Source: JBQTKD01 sp052386455 | Lineage (GTDB): Bacteria; Actinomycetota; Actinomycetes; Sporichthyales; Sporichthyaceae | Direction: 5' to 3' | DNA length: 5,026 bases | Assembly: GCA_052386455.1 (NCBI GenBank) | Contig: JBQTKD010000065.1 | Coordinates: 1 to 5,026, forward strand | Part shown: positions 1 to 5,026 of the stretch, piece by piece | How positions within the stretch are numbered: position 1 is the stretch's first letter | Layout: the number at the start of each line of letters is the position of its first letter | The notes under the pieces: model-generated | Database searches by the model: none | The model's input: only the letters and a program-made list of their open reading frames with translations | What the model was told of the DNA's origin: nothing | Made by a program: the position numbers and the translations under genes

Positions 1-27
1 GGCCCGACACCCCCGCCTGCTCGGCCC

Positions 28-50
28 TGCGGCCCTATTTGTGGGCCGCA
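28..50 (+). terminator. GC-rich hairpin in leader, possible terminator or attenuator
   Basis: A perfect 8-bp inverted repeat (arms 28-35 and 43-50) encloses a 7-nt T-rich loop. It is followed directly by eight C residues and a short AT-rich patch (59-65), not by a T tract. It lies about 50 nt before the first gene. It could end transcription of an upstream gene (infB would be usual here) or act in the leader of this operon. Positions 1-99 contain no recognisable protein end in any plus frame, so this looks like true intergenic DNA. Without a T tract the terminator call is tentative. Confidence 0.35.
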
Positions 51-85
51 CCCCCCCCAAATTATCCGCACGCTACGCGTTGTCC

Positions 86-92
86 GGGAGGT
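86..92 (+). promoter_or_regulatory. Shine-Dalgarno deciding the DUF503 gene start
   Basis: GGGAGGT ends 7 nt before the GTG at 100. An in-frame GTG at 91 lies inside this motif and so cannot use it. This favours the start at 100, which also gives the Met-Phe-Val-Gly N-terminus usual for the family. Confidence 0.7.
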
Positions 93-99
93 GTGGCGC

Positions 100-393
100 G
101 TGTTCGTTGGCAGTTTGCGCGTGGACGTTCTCCTCGGGGACGTCCACTCGCTCAAGGAGAAGCGAAGCGTCGTTCGCCCGATCGTCGCCGAGTTGATCCG
201 CAAGTACGCCGTGTCCGCCGCCGAGGTGGGGGACCAGGATCTGCACCGCCGAGCGCTCATCGGCGTTGCAGTGGTGGCCGCGGACGCGTCGCACTGCCGC
301 GACGTGCTCGACTCCTGCGAGCGGTTGATTACCGGGCACCCTGAGATTCAGATCCTGAGTGTGCGTCAGAAGTTGTACGGAGAAGAGGATTAA
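100..393 (+). CDS. DUF503 family protein (YlxP-like)
   Basis: This 97-residue protein belongs to the DUF503/YlxP family, small proteins encoded next to infB and rbfA in many Gram-positive bacteria. Their role is not firmly established; the location suggests a part in ribosome maturation. Family hallmarks are visible: an N-terminal strand (MFVGSLRVDVLL), the segment HSLKEKRSVVRPIV at about residues 16-29, AAEVGDQDLHRRALIGVAVV near the middle, and a C-terminal strand ending in LSVRQKLYG. Length matches the usual 90-100 residues. I chose the GTG at 100 because a strong Shine-Dalgarno sits 7 nt upstream; an in-frame GTG at 91 would add three residues and overlap that motif. Its TAA stop overlaps the rbfA ATG by one base, so the two are translationally coupled. 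Confidence 0.9.
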   Translation: MFVGSLRVDVLLGDVHSLKEKRSVVRPIVAELIRKYAVSAAEVGDQDLHRRALIGVAVVAADASHCRDVLDSCERLITGHPEIQILSVRQKLYGEED

Positions 394-854
394 TGAGTTC
401 TCCAGCCGCGCAGGCCCGTGTGCGCAAGCTTGCCGACCGCATCAAGGTGATCGTGGCCGAGTACCTCGAGCTGCGGGCGAAGGATCCGCGCCTCGGGTTT
501 CTCACCATCACCGACGTGCGACTCACCGGCGACTTCCGCGAGGCGACGGTGTTCTACACCGTGTACGGCACCGACGAGGAGCGCACCGAGACCGCGGCGG
601 CGCTCGAGAGCCTCAAGGGCCAGCTGCGCACCGAGGTCGGCAAGCGCACCGGCGTGAAGCACACCCCGTCGCTCGCGTTCGTGCTCGACGCCCTGCCGGA
701 CACGGCCAAGTCCATCGACGACCTGCTTGCCAAGGCCGCCGCCGCGGACGCCGAGGTGCACAAGCAGGCCGAGGGCGCGCAGTACGCGGGCGACGCCGAC
801 CCGTACCGCCACCCGGCCGAGGACGACGACGAAGAGGACGAGTCCACGTCGTGA
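393..854 (+). CDS. rbfA: 30S ribosome-binding factor A
   Basis: RbfA is a cytoplasmic assembly factor that binds the immature 30S subunit near the 5' end of 16S rRNA and helps its late maturation, especially in the cold. The 153-residue product has the KH-like RbfA fold over about residues 6-110. Recognisable parts are the N-terminal helix (VRKLADRIKVIVAEYLEL), the strand DPRLGFLTITDVRLTGDFREATVFYTV, the helix ending LRTEVGKRTGVKHTP, and the strand SLAFVLD. Residues after about 115 form an Ala-rich then strongly acidic tail (EDDDEEDE), as in other actinobacterial RbfA proteins. The ATG overlaps the upstream stop, and a purine-rich GGAGAAGAGG stretch (379-388) supplies the ribosome site. The genes for the DHH phosphoesterase and MATE-type exporter found after rbfA in some actinomycetes are absent here; truB follows after 100 nt. 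Confidence 0.96.
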   Translation: MSSPAAQARVRKLADRIKVIVAEYLELRAKDPRLGFLTITDVRLTGDFREATVFYTVYGTDEERTETAAALESLKGQLRTEVGKRTGVKHTPSLAFVLDALPDTAKSIDDLLAKAAAADAEVHKQAEGAQYAGDADPYRHPAEDDDEEDESTS

Positions 855-931
855 GCGAGCTTGCGAGCGAACCGACGGCACTTCCCGCGAAGCGGACGCG
901 GCCGACCGAGGGGGCCGAGCGAGCTTGCGAG
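853..931 (+). repeat. 15-bp direct repeat pair in the rbfA-truB gap
   Basis: The 15-mer GAGCGAGCTTGCGAG occurs at 853-867 and again at 917-931, exactly 64 bp apart start to start. The first copy begins inside the rbfA stop codon. Inside each copy the motif GCGAG is itself repeated about TT. The repeats occupy much of the 100-nt gap and sit outside the coding regions, except for the stop overlap. They could be copies of a short dispersed genomic repeat; I recall similar GAGCGAGCTTGCGAG motifs being frequent in several actinomycete genomes, but cannot check that here. Confidence 0.6.
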
Positions 932-941
932 TCGAGGTCCC

Positions 942-950
942 GGAGGAAGG
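942..950 (+). promoter_or_regulatory. Shine-Dalgarno deciding the truB start
   Basis: GGAGGAAGG lies just upstream of the GTG at 955, with 8 nt between the GGAGG core and the start codon. The reading frame is open further upstream to 727, but that part overlaps rbfA in another frame and has no TruB-like sequence. The Shine-Dalgarno therefore fixes the start. Confidence 0.7.
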
Positions 951-954
951 TCGC

Positions 955-1890
955 GTGAGCGGGCCCCAGCCCCAGCCGGGGCCCGGTGGGCTGATCCTGG
1001 TCGACAAGCCGGCGGGGATGTCCTCGCACGACGTCGTCGGGCGGATCCGCAGGCTCGCGAACACGCGAAAGGTAGGGCACGCGGGCACGCTGGACCCGAT
1101 GGCGACGGGACTGCTGCTCGTCGGCATCGAGCGGACGACGCGGCTGCTCGGCTACCTGTCCGGGCGCGAGAAGACGTACCTGGCGACGATTCGGCTGGGG
1201 GAGTCCACCACCACCGACGACGCCGAGGGCGAGCTACTCGCGAAGGTCGACGCGAGTGGCGTCGACCTCGATGCGCTGCGGGCGGGCGTCGCGAAGCTGA
1301 CCGGGGACATCGAGCAGGTGCCCACCACGGTCAGCGCGATCAAGGTCGACGGCAAACGCGCGTACAAGCTCGCGCGGGAGGGCGTCGAGGTCGAACTGGC
1401 CGCCCGGCCGGTGACCGTCTACCGCTTCGAGGTCGGCGAGATCCGTCCGGGCGACGCAGTGCTCGACGTGGACGTCGAGGTCTCGTGTTCCAGCGGCACC
1501 TACGTGCGTGCGCTCGCCCGGGACCTCGGTGCGGACCTCGGCGTGGGGGGACACCTCACCGCGCTGCGGCGCACGTCCGTCGGCCCGTTCGGCGTCGAGC
1601 ACGCCCACACATTGGAAGCCCTCGCCGACAAGATCGAACTCGTCGCGCTCCCCGACGTGGCCGCCGCGATCTTTCCCCGCCGCGACCTCGACGACCTCGG
1701 TGCGCGGATCGTTGCGCACGGGGGCTGGATCCCCGCGCTGGAGGGCGCACCGGGCGGGCCGATGGCCGCGTTCCATCCGGACGGTCGACTGCTCGGCCTG
1801 CTCGAGGACAAGCGGGACCGTTCCTGGCCCACCGTCATGTTCGTCGGGCCCGGCGACGTGCCCCCGCCACCGCGCGAGCCCTCCGCGTAG
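955..1890 (+). CDS. truB: tRNA pseudouridine(55) synthase
   Basis: TruB converts uridine 55 in the T-loop of most elongator tRNAs to pseudouridine. The 311-residue protein opens with a short Pro/Gln/Gly leader, then GGLILVDKPAGMSSHDVV, typical of the family. Motif I, GHAGTLDPMATG, holds the catalytic aspartate at residue 47. Tyr75 in EKTYLA is the conserved active-site tyrosine. The VSAIKVDGKRAY segment (about 127-137) and SCSSGTYVRALARDLG (about 177-192) complete the core. The C-terminal part (about 245-300, including HPDGRLLGLLED) matches the PUA-like domain of actinobacterial TruB. The GTG start is set by a strong Shine-Dalgarno at 942-950. The gene normally stands next to ribF in bacteria; here two extra genes separate them. 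No key residue is missing. Confidence 0.97.
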   Translation: MSGPQPQPGPGGLILVDKPAGMSSHDVVGRIRRLANTRKVGHAGTLDPMATGLLLVGIERTTRLLGYLSGREKTYLATIRLGESTTTDDAEGELLAKVDASGVDLDALRAGVAKLTGDIEQVPTTVSAIKVDGKRAYKLAREGVEVELAARPVTVYRFEVGEIRPGDAVLDVDVEVSCSSGTYVRALARDLGADLGVGGHLTALRRTSVGPFGVEHAHTLEALADKIELVALPDVAAAIFPRRDLDDLGARIVAHGGWIPALEGAPGGPMAAFHPDGRLLGLLEDKRDRSWPTVMFVGPGDVPPPPREPSA

Positions 1891-1911
1891 CCTGTGTGCG
1901 GTCGGCGTCGC

Positions 1912-1930
1912 CGGCACGACGGCACGACGG
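1912..1930 (+). repeat. Short tandem repeat upstream of gpgS
   Basis: The 8-mer CGGCACGA is repeated twice in tandem (1912-1919, 1920-1927) with a partial third unit (CGG, 1928-1930). It lies in the 56-nt truB-gpgS gap, immediately before the Shine-Dalgarno of gpgS. It may be only low-complexity GC-rich sequence. No convincing promoter was seen in this gap. Confidence 0.4.
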
Positions 1931-1932
1931 CC

Positions 1933-1938
1933 AAGGAG
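1933..1938 (+). promoter_or_regulatory. Shine-Dalgarno deciding the gpgS start
   Basis: AAGGAG with an 8-nt spacer precedes the GTG at 1947. The frame stays open far upstream through truB, but the family-like sequence begins only after this point, so this site fixes the start. Confidence 0.75.
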
Positions 1939-1946
1939 ACCTCTCG

Positions 1947-2939
1947 GTGCAACCTCGGGTCCGCGAGTGGTTCGGCCGGCGTACCTCCGCCCTCGCCACG
2001 TGGACGTTGCCGCGGGTCCTTGCCGACAAGCAGGCGTGCGGTGCGACGGTGAGCGTCGTGCTGCCCGCCCTGAACGAACAGGCCACGGTCGGGGAGATCG
2101 TGGCGGCGCTGCACACCGCCTGGGTGGAGCACACCGGGTTGGTCGACGAGCTGATCGTCGTCGACTCCGGGTCCACCGACGGCACCGCCGACGCCGCCGC
2201 GGCGGCCGGGGCCAAGGTGCTGACCCGTGAGGAGATCCTGCCGCGCCTGGCACCGGTGCCCGGCAAGGGCGAGGTGCTCTGGCGCTCGCTGCACGCCACC
2301 ACCGGCGACGTCGTGGTCTTCGTCGACGCGGACCTCGAGCGGTTCAACCCGCACATCCTGCTGGGCCTGCTCGGGCCGCTGTTCGCCGATCCCGAGGTCG
2401 CGCTGGTCAAGGGCATGTACGACCGGCCCCTCAACACGCCGCAGGCGGTGCTGCCGGCCGGCGGCGGCCGGGTCACCGAACTCGTCGCGCGCCCGCTGCT
2501 CAACCTGCACTGGCCGGAACTGGCCGGCGTGGTCCAGCCGCTCGCGGGGGAGTACGCGGCACGCCGGACCCTGCTCGAGCAGCTGCCGTTCCCGTGCGGG
2601 TACGGGGTCGAAATCGCGATGCTCATCGACACCCTCACCGTCGCCGGGCTCGACGCGATCGCGCAGGTGGACCTCGGCGCCCGCCACCACCGCCACCAGG
2701 ACGACGCCGCGCTCGGCCGCATGGCCACCGAGATCTGCCAGGCCGTGCTGACCCGCGTCGGCCGGGAGGCCCCGCCGCGCGGCCGATCCTTCCCGCCCGC
2801 GGAGCTCACCCAGTTCGCGCGCGTCGACGGACACGTCGAGGTGCGCACCACGCAGGTCACCGTTCGCGAGCGCCCGCCGATGCTCACCCTGCCCGAGTAC
2901 CTCGCGCACCGGGACACCGAGCGCACCCGCAGCGCGTGA
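1947..2939 (+). CDS. gpgS: Glucosyl-3-phosphoglycerate synthase (GT81 type)
   Basis: GpgS transfers glucose from an NDP-glucose donor to 3-phosphoglycerate, giving glucosyl-3-phosphoglycerate. This is the precursor of glucosylglycerate and, in mycobacteria, of methylglucose lipopolysaccharide. The 330-residue length fits the mycobacterial enzyme (324). Visible GT-A elements: VVLPALNEQATV (37-48) and DSGSTDGT (73-80) for nucleotide binding, PGKGEVLWRSL (105-115), and the metal-binding DAD at 127-129. The acceptor-binding GGGRVTELVARPLL is at 172-185, followed by QPLAGEYAARR (197-207) and GYGVEIAMLIDT (218-229). ARHHRHQ (245-251) has His248 aligning with the metal-binding histidine of the M. 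tuberculosis protein. Two extra residues (DLERFNPH) follow the DxD motif relative to M. tuberculosis, as I recall that sequence. The GTG is supported by AAGGAG at 1933. The stop overlaps the folP start in GTGA, so the two are coupled. No phosphatase (gpgP) is present in the window. Confidence 0.93.
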   Translation: MQPRVREWFGRRTSALATWTLPRVLADKQACGATVSVVLPALNEQATVGEIVAALHTAWVEHTGLVDELIVVDSGSTDGTADAAAAAGAKVLTREEILPRLAPVPGKGEVLWRSLHATTGDVVVFVDADLERFNPHILLGLLGPLFADPEVALVKGMYDRPLNTPQAVLPAGGGRVTELVARPLLNLHWPELAGVVQPLAGEYAARRTLLEQLPFPCGYGVEIAMLIDTLTVAGLDAIAQVDLGARHHRHQDDAALGRMATEICQAVLTRVGREAPPRGRSFPPAELTQFARVDGHVEVRTTQVTVRERPPMLTLPEYLAHRDTERTRSA

Positions 2940-3862
2940 GCCCCACGCTTCGCATCCGGGGCACCGTCCGAGAACTCCGCGGCACCTGGATCATGGCCGT
3001 CGTCAACGCCAGCCCCGAGTCCTTCTCCGACGCCGGTCTGAGCAGCACCCTCGACCGCCAGCTCGAACTTGCCGCCGCGGCCGTCGCGGCCGGAGCCGAC
3101 GTGATCGACGTCGGCGGGCAGTCCTCGATCACCAACGAACCGGAACTGGACGCGACGCTCGAGATCGAACGCGTGCTGCCGATCGTCGAGTGGCTGCACG
3201 CCAAGCACCCGGACGTGCTGGTCAGCGTCGACACCTACAAGCCCGCGGTCGCCGCAGCCACGGTGGCCGCCGGCGCCGCGATCGTCAACGACGTCAGCGG
3301 ACTCGCCCACCCGGAGGTCGCGGAGATCTGCGCCGACTCCGGCGCCGCCCTCGTCGTCATGCACACCGCCGCCCCGCCCAAGGTCCGGCTGCAGCGCGCG
3401 GACCTCTACGCGGACGTGACCGCGGACGTACTGGCGTTCCTGGAGGACCGTATGGCGCACGCGGTCGCACTGGGCCTGCCGCGCGACGCGCTGATCGTCG
3501 ACCCGGGCCCGGATTTCACCAAGACGCCGCACCAGACCGTCGCGATGCTGCGCGAGCTGCACCGGTTCCGGGCGCTCGGTCGGCCGGTTCTGCTCGCCCT
3601 GTCCCGCAAGGACTTCGTGGGTGCGATCCTGCGCAAGCCCCCACGCGAGCGGGACGCCGGATCCCTCGCCGCGCTCGCCCTGCTGGCGGCCGAGGGCGGC
3701 GCGATCGCGCGGGTGCACGACGTCGCCGGAGCCGTCGACGCGATCGGCGTCGTAGAGCACCTGACGGGGCGTCGGGAACTGAGCCCGGACTACCTGCTGC
3801 CGCAGGAGCTTCGGCACCAGCGGGTGCCTGCACCGGAGTGGGGCAAAGGTAGGGGCTCCTAG
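2936..3862 (+). CDS. folP: FolP2-like dihydropteroate synthase homologue with altered pABA loop
   Basis: The family condenses 6-hydroxymethyl-dihydropterin pyrophosphate with p-aminobenzoate in folate synthesis. This 308-residue TIM-barrel protein keeps most expected pterin-pocket residues: Asn24 (VVNASPESFSDAG), Asp99 (SVDTYK), Asn118 (VNDVSG), Asp189 (VDPGPDFTKTP), Lys225 (SRKDF), and Arg259 and His261 (RVHDV). The usual loop-2 motif GES(T)RPG is replaced by GQSSITN (61-67). The Glu has become Gln, and the arginine equivalent to E. coli Arg63, near pyrophosphate and pABA, is Ile65. The GTG start overlaps the gpgS stop; a longer upstream frame is only the shadow of gpgS. In mycobacteria the second DHPS homologue, FolP2, is also next to gpgS, and the M. 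leprae version is reported not to replace a missing folP. No other folate gene is nearby. I infer a divergent paralogue; true DHPS activity is uncertain. Confidence 0.88.
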   Translation: MSPTLRIRGTVRELRGTWIMAVVNASPESFSDAGLSSTLDRQLELAAAAVAAGADVIDVGGQSSITNEPELDATLEIERVLPIVEWLHAKHPDVLVSVDTYKPAVAAATVAAGAAIVNDVSGLAHPEVAEICADSGAALVVMHTAAPPKVRLQRADLYADVTADVLAFLEDRMAHAVALGLPRDALIVDPGPDFTKTPHQTVAMLRELHRFRALGRPVLLALSRKDFVGAILRKPPRERDAGSLAALALLAAEGGAIARVHDVAGAVDAIGVVEHLTGRRELSPDYLLPQELRHQRVPAPEWGKGRGS

Positions 3863-3863
3863 G

Positions 3864-4826
3864 ATGGGCGACCGAGCGAGGGAGGCGGTCTTGCGCGTCT
3901 GGCGCGGGCATGGCGAAGTCGGGGACGTCGGTCCGTGCGCGGTCACGATCGGCAACTTCGACGGCGTGCACCGTGGGCACGCGATGCTGGCGCAGCGCAC
4001 CGCCGCCCGCGCACGCGAGCGGGGACACCTGCCCGTTGCGATGACCTTCGACCCGCACCCGCTGTCGGTGGTGCGCCCGGACCGGGCGCCGCTCATGATC
4101 ACCACGCTCGCCGACCGGCTCCGCCTGCTCGGCGAGGCCGGCATCGAAGCGGTTCTGGTACTCCCGTTCGACGAGGAGATGGCCGCGCTCAAGAAGGCGC
4201 CGTTCGCGCAGCTGCTGCTGGTGGAGACGCTGCACACGTCCGTGGTGGTCGTGGGCGCCGACTTCCACTTCGGCGCGCAGGCCTCGGGCAACGTGCCCTA
4301 CCTGCGCGAGGTGGGCCAACGGTTCGGGTTCGAGGTGGACGACGTCGAGGTTCAGACCGACGGCGAAGGACGCTTCTCCTCCACCCGCGTGCGCGAGCTG
4401 ATCGCGGCGGGCGACGTCGCCGGTGCGGCGGAGATTCTCGGCCGCTTCCACCACGTCACCGGCCCGGTGATCGAGGGCGAGCGCCGAGGCCGAGAACTCG
4501 GCTTCCCGACCGCCAACCTCGCGTGCCCGCCGGGACTCGCGCTGCCCGCAGACGGGGTCTACGCCGGACGCCTGGCCGATCCCGAGTTCGGGTCGCTGCC
4601 CGCGGCGATCTCCGTCGGCTCCAACCCGACCTTCGGCGGTGGGCTGACCCGCCGGGTCGAGGCGTACGTCCTCGACCGAACCGATTTGGACCTCTACGGA
4701 CGCGTTGTCACCGTCTCCTTCGTTGCCAAGCTGCGCGACATGGCCGCATTCGATTCGGTCGAGTCGCTGATCGACCAAATGAATAGCGACGTCGACGAGA
4801 CCCGCCGGCTCGTATCGCCGAATTGA
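3864..4826 (+). CDS. ribF: Bifunctional riboflavin kinase / FAD synthetase
   Basis: RibF phosphorylates riboflavin to FMN, then adenylylates it to FAD. The 320-residue protein has an N-terminal FAD synthetase domain: GNFDGVHRGH (30-39) is the nucleotidyltransferase motif, followed by TFDPHP (61-66), GADFHFG (131-137) and SSTRVR (172-177). The C-terminal riboflavin kinase domain contains GRELGFPTANL (209-219) with the PTAN metal/ATP motif, SVGSNPTFGG (250-259), and Glu266 in RRVEAYVLD as the likely catalytic base. The ATG at 3864 lies 1 nt after the folP stop, with only a loose purine-rich site before it. A TTG at 3891 has a far better Shine-Dalgarno (GAGGGAGG, 3878-3885, 5-nt spacer) and would give 311 residues starting MRVWRG, closer to the family N-terminus. 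The true start may be there. rpsO, often next in actinomycetes, does not follow. Confidence 0.96.
   Translation: MGDRAREAVLRVWRGHGEVGDVGPCAVTIGNFDGVHRGHAMLAQRTAARARERGHLPVAMTFDPHPLSVVRPDRAPLMITTLADRLRLLGEAGIEAVLVLPFDEEMAALKKAPFAQLLLVETLHTSVVVVGADFHFGAQASGNVPYLREVGQRFGFEVDDVEVQTDGEGRFSSTRVRELIAAGDVAGAAEILGRFHHVTGPVIEGERRGRELGFPTANLACPPGLALPADGVYAGRLADPEFGSLPAAISVGSNPTFGGGLTRRVEAYVLDRTDLDLYGRVVTVSFVAKLRDMAAFDSVESLIDQMNSDVDETRRLVSPN
3878..3885 (+). promoter_or_regulatory. Strong Shine-Dalgarno-like site inside the annotated ribF start region
   Basis: GAGGGAGG ends 5 nt before an in-frame TTG at 3891. The nine residues upstream of that TTG (MGDRAREAV) are not family-like, whereas the residues after it are. 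This supports an alternative ribF start at 3891. Confidence 0.5.
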
Positions 4827-4918
4827 TTGCGAATACCCAATTGGATCGAGCCGAAACCGCCGTTGCGCCATTCGGGTAGATCTTAGTTCGGCACGTGTTC
4901 GATCCTCAAAGCACCATT

Positions 4919-4948
4919 GGCCCGGGTCCCGAAATCGGGACCCGGGCC
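4919..4948. terminator. Strong hairpin between convergent genes, likely bidirectional terminator
   Basis: Two perfectly complementary 14-nt arms (4919-4932 and 4935-4948) form a 13-bp GC-rich stem with an AAAT loop; the innermost A-T pair cannot close on a 2-nt loop. It lies 92 nt after the ribF stop and 12 nt beyond the stop of the minus-strand gene. It is therefore well placed to end transcription from both sides. No T tract follows on either strand, as is common for terminators in very GC-rich actinomycetes. Confidence 0.8.
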
Positions 4949-4960
4949 GCGGGGTGTGAA

Positions 4961-5026
4961 CTACAGGGCGGGAGCGGGAGCCGGAGTCGGAAGCGGCGCA
5001 GGAACGGGCTCGGGGGCGGGGGCAGG
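4961..5026 (-). CDS. C-terminal end of a convergent gene with Pro/Ala-rich tail (partial)
   Basis: On the minus strand an open frame enters from the right edge and ends at a TAG (complement of 4961-4963). The 21 visible residues are almost wholly Pro and Ala, with a few Glu, Val, Leu and Thr (for example PAPAPEPVPAPLPTP), ending in Ala-Leu. The convergent terminator hairpin 12 nt past the stop supports this being a real gene end. Low-complexity Pro/Ala tails are common in secreted, cell-wall-associated or membrane-anchored actinobacterial proteins, but nothing in this fragment identifies the product. The codon pattern, with C or G at most third positions, fits a real high-GC gene. The rest lies outside the window. 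Confidence 0.6.
   Translation of the reverse strand, partial: PAPAPEPVPAPLPTPAPAPAL

Noticed and set aside
1..99. End of infB expected upstream of the DUF503 gene
   Set aside because: None of the three plus frames gives the conserved IF2 C-terminus; the sequence reads as intergenic.
1891..1946. Promoter for the gpgS-folP pair
   Set aside because: No convincing -35/-10 pair was visible in the 56-nt gap; only a short tandem repeat and the Shine-Dalgarno are supported.
1500..2909. 469-residue open frame on the minus strand
   Set aside because: It is antisense to truB and gpgS, has a Gly/Arg/Val-rich composition and no recognisable motif; a shadow frame.
1835..4291. 818-residue open frame on the minus strand
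   Set aside because: It lies wholly opposite truB, gpgS, folP and ribF, whose protein families are clear. Its translation is low-complexity Ser/Arg/Ala-rich, as expected for an antisense frame in GC-rich DNA.
3516..4871. 451-residue minus-strand frame running past the ribF 3' end
   Set aside because: It is mostly antisense to ribF and ends opposite folP. There is no ribosome site or family resemblance, and the convergent hairpin at 4919 argues against a minus-strand transcript entering here.
4892..4916. Possible tRNA 3' end (GTTCGATCC followed by AGCACCA)
   Set aside because: The T-arm would pair at only two of five positions, the acceptor strand is too short before CCA, and no matching 5' half exists upstream. 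A chance resemblance, so not used as a tRNA or attachment site.
1..5026. CRISPR array, insertion sequence or phage-like module
   Set aside because: No regularly spaced repeats, transposase motifs, terminal inverted repeats or phage genes were seen; the window is almost filled by core metabolic and translation genes.

Overview
The window is very GC-rich, has strong third-position GC bias, and uses GTG or possibly TTG starts in most genes. Gene content and order (a DUF503/YlxP-like gene, rbfA, truB, ribF, plus glucosyl-3-phosphoglycerate synthase) point to a chromosomal housekeeping locus of a high-GC actinomycete (Actinomycetota). I cannot name the genus. The GpgS protein is clearly related to the mycobacterial enzyme, but the gene order is not the mycobacterial one.

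Layout: 1-99 is a leader with a perfect 8-bp hairpin followed by a C8 tract, and shows no recognisable end of an upstream gene. Six plus-strand genes follow in tight array: a DUF503 protein (100-393), rbfA (393-854), truB (955-1890), gpgS (1947-2939), a FolP2-like dihydropteroate synthase homologue (2936-3862) and ribF (3864-4826). Three of the five junctions are translationally coupled or nearly so: ATG overlaps TAA by one base, GTG overlaps TGA, and there is a 1-nt gap before ribF. The 100-nt rbfA-truB gap carries a 15-bp direct repeat. The 56-nt truB-gpgS gap holds a short tandem repeat and a good Shine-Dalgarno. After ribF, a 92-nt stretch that looks less GC-rich leads to a strong GC-rich hairpin (4919-4948). 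Just beyond it is the stop codon of a convergent minus-strand gene, of which only a Pro/Ala-rich C-terminal tail (4961-5026) is visible.

Functionally, the outer genes belong to the widespread nusA-infB-rbfA-truB-ribF translation cluster: 30S maturation, tRNA pseudouridine-55 synthesis, and FMN/FAD synthesis. Into this cluster, between truB and ribF, sits a two-gene cassette, gpgS-folP. GpgS makes glucosyl-3-phosphoglycerate, the precursor of glucosylglycerate and, in mycobacteria, of methylglucose lipopolysaccharide. The FolP homologue keeps most pterin-pocket residues but has lost the arginine of the pABA/sulfonamide loop, so it is probably not an ordinary DHPS. The same gene pair occurs in mycobacteria (Rv1207-Rv1208) at a separate locus and in the opposite order, which suggests a functional link that has survived relocation. 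This cassette and its altered DHPS are the most interesting content. The rest is ordinary core genome.
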